From Owenia fusiformis (taxonomy: Eukaryota; Annelida; Polychaeta; Sabellida; Oweniidae), in the NCBI GenBank assembly GCA_903813345.2, contig CAIIXF020000005.1:1610001-1674000 (forward strand): 64,000 bases of DNA, written 5' to 3'. Numbering within the stretch: the first letter of the stretch is position 1; each line of letters begins with the position of its first letter. Shown here one piece after another: positions 36,206-48,176 of the stretch. The notes below the pieces were generated by a model that saw nothing but the letters and a program-made list of their open reading frames with translations, was not told the DNA's origin and made no database searches. A program made the translations under genes and the position numbers.

Positions 36206-37824
36206 AATATTTTACTGGTTACAGTCCAATTGTCGACCCTTTGCAAAATGAAATAACTCCTACTGTAAACAAATTGTCATGATTGTGTCCATTGATGCAT
36301 ATGACATTGGTTGTTAAATTGATCAGCATGAATGCCACTGAACTTTATTTCTCAATTTAAATTAGCTTTGTAAGCTTGGGTAAGTCAGCAAATTGACCAT
36401 TGCCCTTTCTATAGATTAATTTCAGTTGCGGGCTATTATTTCTTATAATCTTGAGAAAATCTTGCAATTTACTATTTGAAGTCATGAAGATTCCATTGGT
36501 TTCTTAACCTTTCAGTCATAAAGCTATCATAATGTTACATATTTGGTCAGCAAACCTATCTTTATGGAACATGTTTCTGTCTTATCCTCATATTTTACAA
36601 TTGATGATGGCGCATCTGCAAATGAAGTGCCAATAACTAAGTATTAGTGGGAAGATCTTCCCAAAGAAACACTTAGGAATGTTATATATTTTCCTGCTAT
36701 GGTTTTGGACAAATTAAGATGAATTAGTCCATTGATAACTATAGCTCATGTGTAACAGAGAAATGAATTTATATTTGAAATCAACTTGTATTTTACCACA
36801 AAGCAATAATGGGGCTCATACATTCCTCATTTCAAATGCGTTCATTGGCAAACCTAAAGGAGGGGGGTGGGTTAGGGCTGTGGGTTTTGCCCTTTTCCAT
36901 GCCCATCTCTGATTATACTCGTGTACAGAATATGCTCTTTGGGGTCCAATATAATAATGGAAGGTATCATATATGTTTATTTCTAATATACATTAATTTA
37001 TGTTGCACAACATCCTCATTTATTTGATTGATATGAACATGTAGCGACCGACATAATATACTCTGTTGCATTGAACAGCTATCATCATATGCACACAATC
37101 ATTCATTCATTCCCAACATACAAACTTCCATCCAATAGGATGAGTATTGGTATGTTGAAGTTTTGTCCCCCCCCCCGGCAGTATGTTTATTTAGAATTTA
37201 GATTTTATTTAGATTCAATGTATTAGAATAGCCAATGTATAATAAATATTTATAACAATATAAATTTTGTCCGATTTTTAATGTCAATATATAGCATAAA
37301 GATATCAAATTACTAATTAACATCTTAGCACAAGTGCCAAAGGGAAAGGACAAAAAGTTGTAACTGAACCTAGCAAGGATAATATTTACAACAGAAATGG
37401 TTACTTTATTTCTGTTCTGTATAAGAACTGCAAAAGTAGTAATTTATCTCTTGTCATGTTTCTATTGAATTCCATATCTTTGTGTGGCGATGACCATATC
37501 AAATGAAACGAGTTATTAGCACATAAAGTTTCAGCGTCAGACACTCAGAAAATCAGGATTTATTAGATCTGATAAATTATCACTTACATTACGCTATGCT
37601 ATAATGGATTGTGTGTGGTTTTGTTGGTGGTTTCAAATAACTTGGTAATTTCTAATGTTTCCAAATTACCAATAACCTTGTTAAATAAACTGTATTATTA
37701 ATATTTGCTCAATCAATCAATTAGCTTGTAGTGATACATATATAATAGTGCATGTAACATTTAATGGTATAATTTTACAGTGTACAATGTCAATTTTTCT
37801 AATTCTTCTCTTTTTTGTTTCTCT
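36206..37824. other. non-coding stretch
   Basis: Includes a C8-10 run near 37170 and a family F fragment at 37330-37375. No gene recognised. Confidence 0.4.
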
Positions 37825-38062
37825 ACACTTTCTTTGGAAAATCAATGATTGTGAGTCTCACAGTACACCATTTTTCTTCAAAATTGTTCCATTAAAACCT
37901 TCACAGAAATACCTTTCACTCGAGACATTGCTTTTGTGTACAGTCGCTCGTTTTAGCGGCGTTTTGGTCCCCAGATGTGAGAAGATGCAAATCTTCAGAG
38001 ATTTCAACCAAAACCCTTGATCGCCAGTTCTTTTATTATTCTCCCCTATATTTCTGCATCTA
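37825..38062 (+). repeat. outer inverted repeat, left arm
   Basis: Pairs in reverse complement with 39385-39636. Shared words include CTTTGGAAAATCAAT, 'CGAGACATTGCTTTTGT', 'CGTTTTAGCGG' and 'CAGATGTGAGAAG'. Both arms can be read as RFSGVLVPRCEK(M/L)QI(F/L)RDFN but also in another frame, so coding is not established. The arms enclose two further elements. Confidence 0.8.
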
Positions 38063-38066
38063 CATA

Positions 38067-39125
38067 TCGTCCCATTATTTCCACATTGTCATAACTCACT
38101 TTTTACAGGTTTTGAGATAAGTATACTATCTTTCTCTATGTTTCACGAGGACCTTTTCACGAGGTCCATTTCAATGGATCTCATCTCCTTTTGGAGATAT
38201 CCAGTGCCACATTGTTATAAGTGCAAAATGAGGAAAAAAGATTTAGGTCCACCTTGTCATATCCGTTTGGGTAGGCAGCAGAGCCAATCAGATACATAAT
38301 TTTGATCATGTGACAAATAGTTATAACAATATGGAAATAATGGGACGATCTCTTACTAGTATATTTTGCAGGTAATTATAGGAGATCATAAATCATGACA
38401 CCATGCATGTAGTACAAACAAAAGAAAGCAGAGTTGACATTATTTGTAACACAAAAAGTTCATTCAGTTAACTTAATCAATTACTGAGCCTGACATGGCC
38501 TTTTTACCTTTGTCATGTACCTTTTAAAGATCTGGTGGATTTATCCAAAATATTTATAATTTTTCGCACTTAAGTTGTGTTGTTATGGCAACCACTTGAC
38601 CAATCATGATCAAACTTGTCATAGGAACTAATTATAGGTAGATACATAATCCCTAGAAATATGAATGTGATTGAAGGTATATAACAGAAATTACTGATGA
38701 TTATCATAGTGCCCCCTCATAAAAGTAGCCAAGGGGGTATAAATGCAGATGCTGAAAAACTAGACCCTTTTATTTTCAAAATCAATGAAAAATGATATAT
38801 TTCACATGATTAACATAAAAACATGAACCAAGCTCATCCAGTACCTTATCAGTCAAAATGGAACACGAGTCATATTCTTTATAATTAGATGGGCAGAATA
38901 ATGGTTTACGAGACAATAACAAAATGGAAGTGAATAAAAATTCAGTTTTCAGGGTTATTTTGATATTTCAAAAACAAGAAACCATAAAAAAGATGTGTTT
39001 TATTTATTGTTAATCAGTGAGTTTTGCTCTGTAAGGCCTTCATATAAAATTTAGTTTTTAAAAAATTCTACTCAAAAGTTATTCAGCGAATATGCAATTG
39101 TAACAATGTGTAAATAATGGGACGA
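38067..39125. mobile_element. TA-flanked inverted-repeat element (1059 bp), Tc1/mariner-type site choice
   Basis: The left end TCGTCCCATTATTTCCACAT and the right end ATGTG-TAAATAATGGGACGA are inverted copies, and TA flanks both (38065-38066, 39126-39127). A second, inward copy of the right terminus ends at about 38348, so a 282-bp sub-element may be nested or the element may be a rearranged dimer. The interior has no transposase reading frame. Confidence 0.65.
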
Positions 39126-39138
39126 TATTTATAACATT

Positions 39139-39342
39139 AAACGCAGCAATTTCCAAAAGTCCTACGCATCTGTTCGAAATTGATCAAAACGCTCCTTTCT
39201 CTTCCAAAATGCCCCATTCTCTTCCAAAACGCCCTGTTGGATCTATACACCTTGAAACTACACGTTTGTAGTCATAGACTCTGCGGGTGTTTTGGTCAAT
39301 TTCGAACAGTTGCGTAGGACTTTTCAGAATTGCTGCGTTTCA
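39139..39342. mobile_element. 204-bp MITE with ~51-bp inverted arms
   Basis: AAACGCAGCAATT...CCTACGCA..TGTTCGAAATTGA at 39139-39189 is mirrored by TCAATTTCGAACAGTTGCG...AATTGCTGCGTTT at 39292-39342. The interior carries a tandem 'CTCTTCCAAAA(C/T)GCCC' pair. It sits immediately beside the TA-flanked element and within the outer inverted pair. Confidence 0.8.
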
Positions 39343-39384
39343 TGTAATAAACGTGTTGATGCAGCGATGGTGGGTTGTAATGGG

Positions 39385-39636
39385 AGTCCTTGCACAGAAT
39401 ATGGGGGAGAGTGATAGAAGAACTGGCGAGATATCAAGGATTGTGGTTGAAATCTCTGAGGATTTGCAACTTCTCACATCTGGGAACCAAAACACCGCTA
39501 AAACGAGGGACTTTGTAAACAAAAGCAATGTCTCGACTGAAAGGTATATCTGTGAAAGTTTTAATGGAACAAGTTTGAAGAAAAGCGGTGTAGTGTGAGA
39601 CTCCCCAATTATTGATTTTCCAAAGACAGAGTTTTG
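39385..39636 (-). repeat. outer inverted repeat, right arm
   Basis: Reverse-complement partner of 37825-38062; about 80% or better by eye in the best part (39434-39600). Two overlapping minus-strand open frames here are by-products of this repeat. Confidence 0.8.
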
Positions 39637-39726
39637 CGGGGCATTTTGGTTTCAATACGCCCCGGTGCGTTAGTACCGCATGTTTATACCCCCTTTTTCC
39701 CTTGTGGTATTTTTCAAACTTAATTG

Positions 39727-39797
39727 GAATGGTGTAAAAAGACACACTGATTAGAATGGTGTAAAAAGACACACTGATAAGAATGGTGTAAAAACAA
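39727..39797 (+). repeat. 27-bp tandem repeat, ~2.6 units
   Basis: 'GAATGGTGTAAAAAGACACA' begins at 39727 and 39754, with a partial third unit at 39781. Confidence 0.9.
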
Positions 39798-42738
39798 AAT
39801 ATTAAAATATACACTTCTAAGTAATAAACATTTTATAGAACTCAGAAAGATCATCATCCCCTTCTTAATTTGACCATTAAATTTTCAATAATAACTAATT
39901 GAATAAATTTTATTGGTAATCACATATGAGTCAATATTTCAGTTGGCAATTTGATTAACAAAGATTGATGTCTGAAGAGAGTATTGCATTTATTTTTATT
40001 AGAGACATGAGGTCACCTTGACATAAAGTAGTGCTAGAACCAGCTCTGGAAATCAAAGTTGACTAGTTGAGGCACAAAAGTTGAGTTGAAGTCAACTTCT
40101 CCAATTTTTATGAAAATTAAGGTTATAGAGCATGCATGGTGTTTGGTTCGATGGTAAATGTCAAACTCATCGTGAAATTGTTTTAATAACATAAATCTTA
40201 TTACTAAATGTTGAAAAGCTAGTATATAGAAGCATTTTAAGTGTTTTGTTTATTACTTTTTACCTGTTTTATGATATTAATTTGCCGACAACATTCTATC
40301 GTTATTCAAAGTTGTTCTTAACAGCCTCATTTTGGCTCATGCTATATCGAGTTTGCAAACAGCAAGACTTGACTAGACTAATAGACTACATCCTAGTATA
40401 TGCTATTGTTACAGGGTTAGTGATATTTATTGCTCTGGTTTAAGCTGATCATGCTTAGATTGAAATAAATAGATAAAAAACAACATAAGAATGTATGAAA
40501 ACGTATGTTTGAATTGTTTTAAGTCAACTTTCGGTAAAATACAAGTTGCTGTTGACTTTTCTATTAGTTAGATTACCAGGATATATATACACTGTATATT
40601 TAAACAAGCATTTACAGGGAATTTAGTTAGAGTACAAGCCATGAATGAAACTACATAAAAGTTCATTTCTTATTAAGTTGTAATCATTTTGGCTCATTTC
40701 AATATGTATACCTACGTGCCAATGAAAATGTACCAATAATTGTTACAGAACACAACAATAAAAAGAAAATATATATCCCAAATCATAATCCGACATGAAA
40801 GGAAACATAGTCTTATACTCCCCTTCCCCACACCATTCAAGTACCAATATCACAAGCCAAGACCATAAGGTAACACCAAGATATGGCTTATCAGTCACAT
40901 TTTTGATATATCAGCAGTCGAAATTAATTGTTTCACTACATTGAATCTGAAAAATTAAGTCTCAAAGTCCCAACAGTGTAAAAAGTGTAATTAGCTCTAT
41001 GAGCATAATATGACCATGAAATACCCCTTTAGTTTTGCTCACATACAGAAAGCCACATCTTGTACATGTAATCTATGCCATTATGCGCATGGTTTTGTAA
41101 TGGAAAGAATGGCCAGTGCTACCTATTTGATTGAACATCAAACTAGTAAATATCCATCTGGATAAAATGAAAGATATGGTGCCACCCAGCCCATTATGAA
41201 TTATGCAAACAAAAGGAGACTGGATCCATGATAAGATTGTAATTTAGAACATGTCAATATCCTGTTTAAACAATTCTAAGAGGTTTTAGACAGAAAATTC
41301 ATTATAAATGATCATAACTGGAAATTCTATGGCATTGCAGTGCTATAATAATTGTTTTATCTAGATTTTTCTCCGTCAAAATTGAAAAAGTAGTCAATGA
41401 GGCACGAATTATTATGGTGTTTCCTGCTTGTGGGATGATTATATTTACTTTCCATTTCTCCTTGCAATTTATAAAAAAGAAGTCAGATTTAGATTTTTGC
41501 AATCACAATCCCCACTGCCTAATCAAACATTTTCTTCATTAAATGTTATTTACTCTGAGAAAATTGTTTTTATAATTAGGATTTTATTTTCCATGTTACA
41601 CTTTGTGCAAAATATCTTTTCTTGCAAACATTTCTATGCAGTCAGGAGGGTGTTTTTCTTGGCAGAAGTATGGTTAGGGATCATGTATCAACATACCATT
41701 AGTCCATTACCTGAATATCATATTGCTTGTTGCACTCCTAAAACAGCCATGTTCGAATATCAACACTATGTCTTATTTGACCATAATAAGATATAAAACA
41801 GAACAAATGTACTTAATAATGTTATCCGCATCTAATCATCCTAATGTTCCATGTAATCTAATTGTTACCCTTTTAAACTATTGGAAAGATTTGTTTTTCT
41901 CTAATTTGATGTGTAATACAAAAGTGTTCTACATACCACTTTCATCAGTTTAATCACTCTCTAACTGGACAAACATATAAACTGCAACTTGATGGTAGTT
42001 CTTTTCACTCATCTTACTCCAAATTTTCACTGATCTTACTTCAAAGTTTTGGCATCCATATTGCGATTCGTTTGCCAGACATGTATATGATTTAGCCATT
42101 GTTTATTTTGTCAAATTATCATATTGCTCCAGCCTAATAGCTATAACATTTATAAGCATGTATTGTAATATATATCAATTCTGAACAGAGACCACTTAGG
42201 TGACTGGATTTTAGTCTCATCTGCTACCTCCGCCTCAAAGGTTAATAGACATGTCTGCTGAAGGGAGGGTGGATGATTATACACTGTTCAGAGATAATAT
42301 GTTAGATGTAGGTCCCCAGGGAAATCTCGCATTGTTGAAATAAAATGAGCAGTTGCGAAATTTCTATTGAGCATCCTATTTAAATGTGGTGACTAGGTAA
42401 CCCTGAAAAGGCCATCAAAAACGAGTTTAGACCTATTTGATAAGATATCAAGAAGACCATTTGAATGAACTAGAATTAGGTTCCTCATTCCAATGGGAAA
42501 TCTAGAATTAAAAGTGAACAAAAGCACCCCTCAAACGTAAATGCACTTTTTGTACTTTTCAGACTGTGGAATAAGACTTTTATACTTTTTATTTACATAA
42601 TCTAATATGTTTTAAGTCAAGACAGAAGTGTTCCCTTAGTCTACCTTTCTCTAAAAGATCTAAAATATTGAGCATTAATGTATTCTAACAACTTTTGATT
42701 TCATTGAATGTGTTTTTATATTCAACTAAATATGCACA
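39798..42738. other. non-coding stretch
   Basis: Contains a family F copy at 40715-40880. Open frames up to 122 codons (41428-41796) show no domain or motif. Nothing else recognised. Confidence 0.4.
40715..40880 (-). repeat. dispersed family F copy
   Basis: Diverged reverse-strand copy: 'GTTACAGAACACAACAA', 'CCCAAATCATAATCCGACAT', 'CCCCTTCCCCACACCATTCA'. Confidence 0.7.
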
Positions 42739-42740
42739 TA

Positions 42741-43678
42741 CAGTGTGTTTCAAAAGGTTCAATATCTTTCACGATTTTGACTTTTCCTCTAAAATATACT
42801 TAGATACCATAAGACCAGTATTTCTCGAATAAATCCACACCATCAGATTCAAAATCCGTCCAAGATTGGCTGCACAGGACAGATTTTATAGACGCATGTG
42901 AAATCTGATTTGCGCCAACTTCTCAGTAGCTGGACATATGGTGATCAATTCTTTTTTGGTGTGAATGCTGTGGACAGTGATATCTTGATATGATCAATGA
43001 TCCAGTTGTTTTTTTCCAGGATAGAAATACAAGATTTCATTGTCAGAGTGTTCAATTTTGTTAGTATGATGGCAACAGGATGGTGCAAAGGTTTGTGGCA
43101 GATCGTTTGGTAGAACTCTTTGGAATCAGAAGATAGCATTGAATTATCCAATGGATTGGCCCCCAGGGTCATCCCACTTTACACCCTTGAGTTTTTGAAG
43201 GGCCTCTGAAAGCGGTTTACAGCATCACAAACTGATCTAAATGAACTTCTGCAAAAATAATTGATAGAACCAGAGTGATATTACAATTCATGTGTCCATG
43301 GGCAAGGGTACCTCAGATTTGCTTTGGAGAACATTTTGAGGGGACCACATGTTTATGTGGATAGACCCAATGATCATATGTAAGACAAATAGGAAAATTA
43401 CATAATGACTCAGTTTAAGGTCAAGCTTCTACTCAGAAGAAAGTTAAATATTAAAGAAACTGCTCCTCTTTTGTCATTTGGTCCATCCAATCACTTAGAA
43501 GTTGGCGCAAGTCACATTTTACCATGGGACACTAAAAGCTGTCATGTGGAGCCAATCAATGACAGATTTTGAATTTGATGGTGCCAAATTATTCGAGAAA
43601 GATTTGTCTTTTGGTATCCAAAGTATATTTATTAGGGAAAAGTCAAAATTATGAAAAATGTTGAACTTTTTGTGAGTG
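42741..43678 (+). mobile_element. decayed mariner/IS630-type element with very long terminal inverted repeats
   Basis: TA flanks both ends (42739-42740, 43679-43680). The termini are inverted copies over about 185 bp each (42741-42928 and 43497-43678): CAGTGTGTTTCAAAAGGTTC at the left and, in reverse, CACTCACAAAAAGTTCAACA at the right. Further matching words are AGGGAAAAGTCAAAAT and GTTGGCGCAA. The middle encodes the C-terminal part of a transposase. 938 bp is shorter than a full element (usually about 1.3 kb). Confidence 0.85.
42930..43198 (+). pseudogene. IS630/Tc1-mariner superfamily transposase remnant
   Basis: One plus-strand frame reads 'WQQDGAKVCGRSFGRTLWNQ' (QQD at 43073-43081) then 'MDWPPGSSHFTPLSF' and a stop (43196). 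Related transposases usually have QQDGA..H and WPPRSPDLTPLDFF. The second catalytic Asp (QQD) is kept; the third (in SPD) is His here, and the downstream LDFF is LSF, so the active site is lost. Further upstream stops and frame changes leave only 'FFGVNAVDSDILI' recognisable. The DNA-binding N-terminus is absent. Confidence 0.8.
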
Positions 43679-43680
43679 TA

Positions 43681-46127
43681 ACATGTAGTAAGAGTTAAGT
43701 GTTAAGGGTGACAAACCTTGGTTGAATATCCTCCTCAATGTTTGAAAACAGAAAGGTGAAATAGAAAGACGGTATAAGGGGCCCTGTATATGAATGATGC
43801 AAGCCTAGTTAAGTCTCATATCATGAAATGTTTTGCTCAAAAAGGTTTGACATCTGGAAATCTGCAATTCTAATGCGACAGAAAATTTAGTGTAAAGTAA
43901 AAACATCTCAAATATTGTTTCAGCTGTTATATGGAGCGATAATGTCTTCATTTTTTCCCAAAGCAGTACTAAAATTGTGTTTTATTTTAATTCTATATTA
44001 TAAACCTTATCAGAGAGCATTTTAACCTGACAAAGGTGAGGTGACTTTGGCCAAAAGAGGAAAAGTGTCAAGCCAGCCTTTACACACTTTACTTCTCATG
44101 GATTTTAAACCCCTTCACAGAAGATCGACTCTTGTCAATAAGTCCCATTGAAAATGAACCACGATTCACCATTGCTTCTATTTAAAAAGTCCAGTGTTCT
44201 TGCCCATTTGCGAAATATGTACATTTGTATGATTTGTTTTACTTGTGACTGGTTAATCATTTATTGGTTTTTGCATGGAGTGTCTGTTTTCAATTTTTTC
44301 CGTTCCCTTTCGACACATATCCCTCTAAAACATATTTTTATTCCAAGCTATCTGTGTAGAACCTTTTGTGGTTAAATGTATTCTTTTAACATTCAAAGAC
44401 TTATCATTTTCGACTTGCAATGACCTTACGATTGACTGAAATATGGCTGTTAAAAAGGATTTCCAATAACAAAATACACTTTTGGAGGTTCATATCATTT
44501 TCTGGAATGTGGATATTCATTCCTCTTGCGTTGCATCCCTGTCTTCTGAAATTCTTTGAAATATAAACGTCTAATCCTAGTTTAGTTCTATTAATCACAC
44601 ATTTATTTCTAAAGCAATGTCCTTAATGATTGAAATATCACAGCCATATGAAACTTAAGACTTGGTGTACAATAAATTCTAATTCAACCTAACTTAATTC
44701 TGTCATAATGTTAACATCAACTGAATTGATTTCTGCTTAATTTTCATTAACTTTAAGCAGTAAATTGCTCATTTGAAATCATCTCATTCAATTAATTGAA
44801 GTAATGCATTGCTAAATAGACTAATTTAGACATTCTCATGGCAGGATCTATCTGTTTATATCCCTAATTGAATAAAAGGTTAAATGATAAACTAAATCAG
44901 CTTTCTAGTTTATCATTAATACCTCCCAGAGAGACAATTCTGGTCAAAGCTATCTCCTGAGAAATGTTCAATTCACTCTATGTGCAAATTCAATTTTGTT
45001 TATAATAAATCATCTCACTTGTACTGTTTGAGTGTAGCATATTTTCAAGAAATTGAAATTGTTAGAATGAAGCATAGCATGCATTTTGATATTTATCTTT
45101 CTGTTCTCATTCAAGACGGTTACATTGGTTTTTGGCTAACACAGCGAGCCTATGGGATCATCACCATCCATTTGTTGGTCTATCAACATTGGCCACTGCT
45201 ATTCGTATTGAGTCATATTCACATCCTGTCATCGCCATTTTCCAAGTTCGCCCAGTTTCCAAGAAATTGCTGATTTTGAAATCATAAAGTCAATTTTTCT
45301 TTAAATACCAGACACTTTGTTAAAGTTGGTTAAGTCCAAATTTTGGTCTGCTTAGCTCTGAATAAGTAAACTTTTCAAGGTCAAGGGTCAAGGTCATCAA
45401 ACTAGGTCATAAACTGAAATTTCTCAAAGTGTGAGACTACAAATCAATAATTTTGGTTCTTCATTTTTTCTATTTTGGTTACCGTGGACTTTGAATGTTT
45501 AATATGTTGGAAATGTATGATTTTTCCTATGGGTTTGGTCTGGATTTGGTGATTTATAGTGATTGGCATCATTTTAAGTTTCAATTAAAAGTCATATATC
45601 CTTTGTGTGATGCTTCTCATTTATTTTAAATATTTTTCATTGTGCCTGTGAGGTTCCTGAATTATTCGAAGAGGGTTGTTAGACTCTGGTGCATTATGTG
45701 TTAGATTACACGTTGGGGTAATGGGGATCTGTTCTTTTAATAAATGGTTGCATCCTCATGTCTTTTTTATACTTATATTTTTATATTGAACAGGACATTG
45801 ACTCATATTTGGCAGATTGCTACTTTTATCCAAAAACCTACAGAAGATGAATTCTCAGCAAGTTCTTTAATTTTTAGTTCAGTAATTATAGATCGAGCAC
45901 CAATATTTCAGTTGAAATTATTATGCATTGATGAAAACATAAATCTCCATTTTTCATCCATGCATCCATCTCTTCATTAGACTTTACTTGATCATTAAGC
46001 TTGGTGATTCCATTTCAATTATATATGATTGATTTCATTTAATTGTATATATTTCCATAATTTGGGGGTCTTGTTGATATATTTATGGGAGTTGCATACC
46101 CCTCGATGAATGTCATTATGTGAAAAT
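43681..46127. other. non-coding stretch with a homeodomain-site-like patch
   Basis: 44620-44950 is dense in TAATT/AATTA words, including a near-palindromic TTCAATTAATTGAA; it may be cis-regulatory or simply AT-rich. No exon recognised elsewhere. Confidence 0.35.
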
Positions 46128-46440
46128 GTGTTGTGAATGGATGTTTTGTGAATGGATGTTGACCCTTTGAAACACCTATGGACTTGGATACTGGATTTTA
46201 TCTATCCCACATCATTTGAGACTGAATGCTCTATCTTGTATGAGTAATTGTATCTACAACTATTTTTGAGGTTATGAGTATTGGCTATCAATTTCAAATT
46301 TTTTTTTCTTCAACTTGTATTGTAATGACTTCAGTATGAATGAAATGTCCCTTGGTCTTCTGGTCTTGGGTTGTGATATTGGTTCTTGAATGGTGGGGGG
46401 AAAGGGGGTATTAGACATTGTTTCTCATTTGTTTCTCAAA
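46128..46440 (+). repeat. dispersed family F copy
   Basis: Nearly identical in order to 24125-24420 ('ACACCTATGGACTTGGATAC', 'CCACATCATTTGAGACTGAA', 'AATGTCCCTTGGTCTTCTGG'), ending after the G-rich tract. A 5' fragment of the same subfamily, suggesting relatively recent activity. Confidence 0.88.
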
Positions 46441-48000
46441 AGAACATCAATAGACTTGCAAGATGTATTCTTCCATTATTATCAACTTGTGTAATAAAAA
46501 GGCTGCTGAACTAATTCTGTTTTGCAGTGAGAAAATAAAAAACAAACATTTCAAAGCAAGAACACATTCATACATCAGGGTCTGGTTAAAGTATTCACTT
46601 CCTCAAAAACAAGTTCATTTCTTAAAAGTGTAATTCTAACATATACATTTAAATCTTCAAATCAATATCTAACTTTTTTTACTAGAAAATCTAAATGATG
46701 TATAATTAATGAAATAACTTGAAAGAATTTTTTCACCTGACTCTGAAACTGATAACGCTGATCTATCAGTGATTTATGTAGTTAAGACAGTGCTTGCTTC
46801 ATCATTTTCATTTTAACAACTGTCAGTATCAGAACTTGTTTTCTAATTGGAAAGACAAGCACTTTCTAAACATTTCTCTTAGAACATAATGTTTTTATCA
46901 CAGATGAATCAGATCAAAGAAATCAGGATATTACCAAAAATGCCAGTTAAAAGTTTTTTTCTATGAGTCTTATTTCATTTTTCATGGGTCTATTAAAGTC
47001 TGTCAGACTTATCTATTTTTGATGATATGTGTGGTATTCAAATGTTTTGTTCAATGACTCTGCACGCTCACTGATTTAAATGTGTTTCCTGCTTTATTAA
47101 AACTATATTCAAACATGATTGTTCTCTAACTGTGTTTCTCAACCAATCAGAATGCAACATAGCCATTCATTAATTCTTCATTTATGAACAACCGTGCATG
47201 ATCCGGGATGGCGAAAATTACATCAAGTTGGTTTGTGCTTTGTAAGACATTCAGTCCAACTCGTGCTGAATTTCACCATATTTAATGGACTATCATTACT
47301 TATTCCTTAATTTAATAATAAAAAGTTATATCATTTACATAGTTATATCATTTACACTGTACAAAGTTAAAATGGGTTAAATCTCAAAAAATCATTCAGG
47401 ACTAAACTGGGTAAAAGCTGAATGAATATACAGTTTGAAAAATTACTTTTCATTTTAGCCCTAATTTGCCTTCATGAGAGATCATGGGTTTCTTTTAGTA
47501 CCTATCTTGGCAAGACAGAGATTATCTGAGTTTCAGAATGCTTAGATTTGAAGCCAATTTAGTCCAGAACAGCATTCTAATTTGATATAGCAATGTAGTA
47601 TTTTATAGGCTTGGGCCCCTGCTGTTGACTACTGCAAGGCTAATGAGGAATGACTAATGATGAAAATCACTCAGCCTACTGGCTTCAGGGGAGTCATAAT
47701 CCAAAATAACAAGCATATATTCAATGTATGTCAATATTGCTACTAATTAAGTATAAATATTATTCTCTCTAATAGGCAAACATATTCCAATAAACTAACA
47801 CCCTGCTTTTCTGTGGAAGACTCTGGCAACTTAAGTAATTAAATCAAGAAAAAAATTGAAAAAATGATATATTGTCATTATCTTGGGCTGATGGGAATAT
47901 GTCAAATCTTGATATCATAATTCCAGGAAAATCCCTTACCTTTTTAACTTGAAATTCTTACAGATGCAAGAACAGACTAGATCTGATTCAGTTTCAGGCC
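46441..48000. other. non-coding stretch
   Basis: No gene recognised. 47130-47230 has CCAATCAG and a less AT-rich patch; 47600-47720 has an ordered, less AT-rich patch. Neither can be assigned. Confidence 0.35.
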
Positions 48001-48176
48001 CCTGGCGGATCTGGGGGGGGGGCTTATTTTTTAATTTCAGGCCAAATTGTGAAGAAAATGGGCCTCAAAATTTCAAAATTTGGGCCCACTTTTTGGTTTT
48101 AGGGGCGCAGTTGCGGAGGTTTTTTGTCTAACCTGAAATTTTGGTCCCCCCTTGTTGGTTCCCAGATCCGCCCCTG
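48001..48176. mobile_element. short MITE with CAGGGGCGGATC-type termini
   Basis: The right end CCCAGATCCGCCCCTG mirrors the left CCTGGCGGATCTGGGG with one or two changes. The 176-bp interior contains 'GGGCC(T/C)CA' words and no open frame of interest. Termini of the CAGGGGCGG kind are common in hAT-like MITEs of invertebrates; a possible target duplication (CAGGC...) is not clear enough to score. Confidence 0.65.

Noticed and set aside
39434-39814. 126-codon minus-strand open frame
   Set aside because: Its N-terminal part is the translation of the 27-bp tandem repeat (SFYTILISV repeated) and its C-terminal part lies in an inverted-repeat arm.
41428-41796. 122-codon plus-strand open frame
   Set aside because: No recognisable motif and no sign of codon constraint; likely chance in AT-rich sequence.
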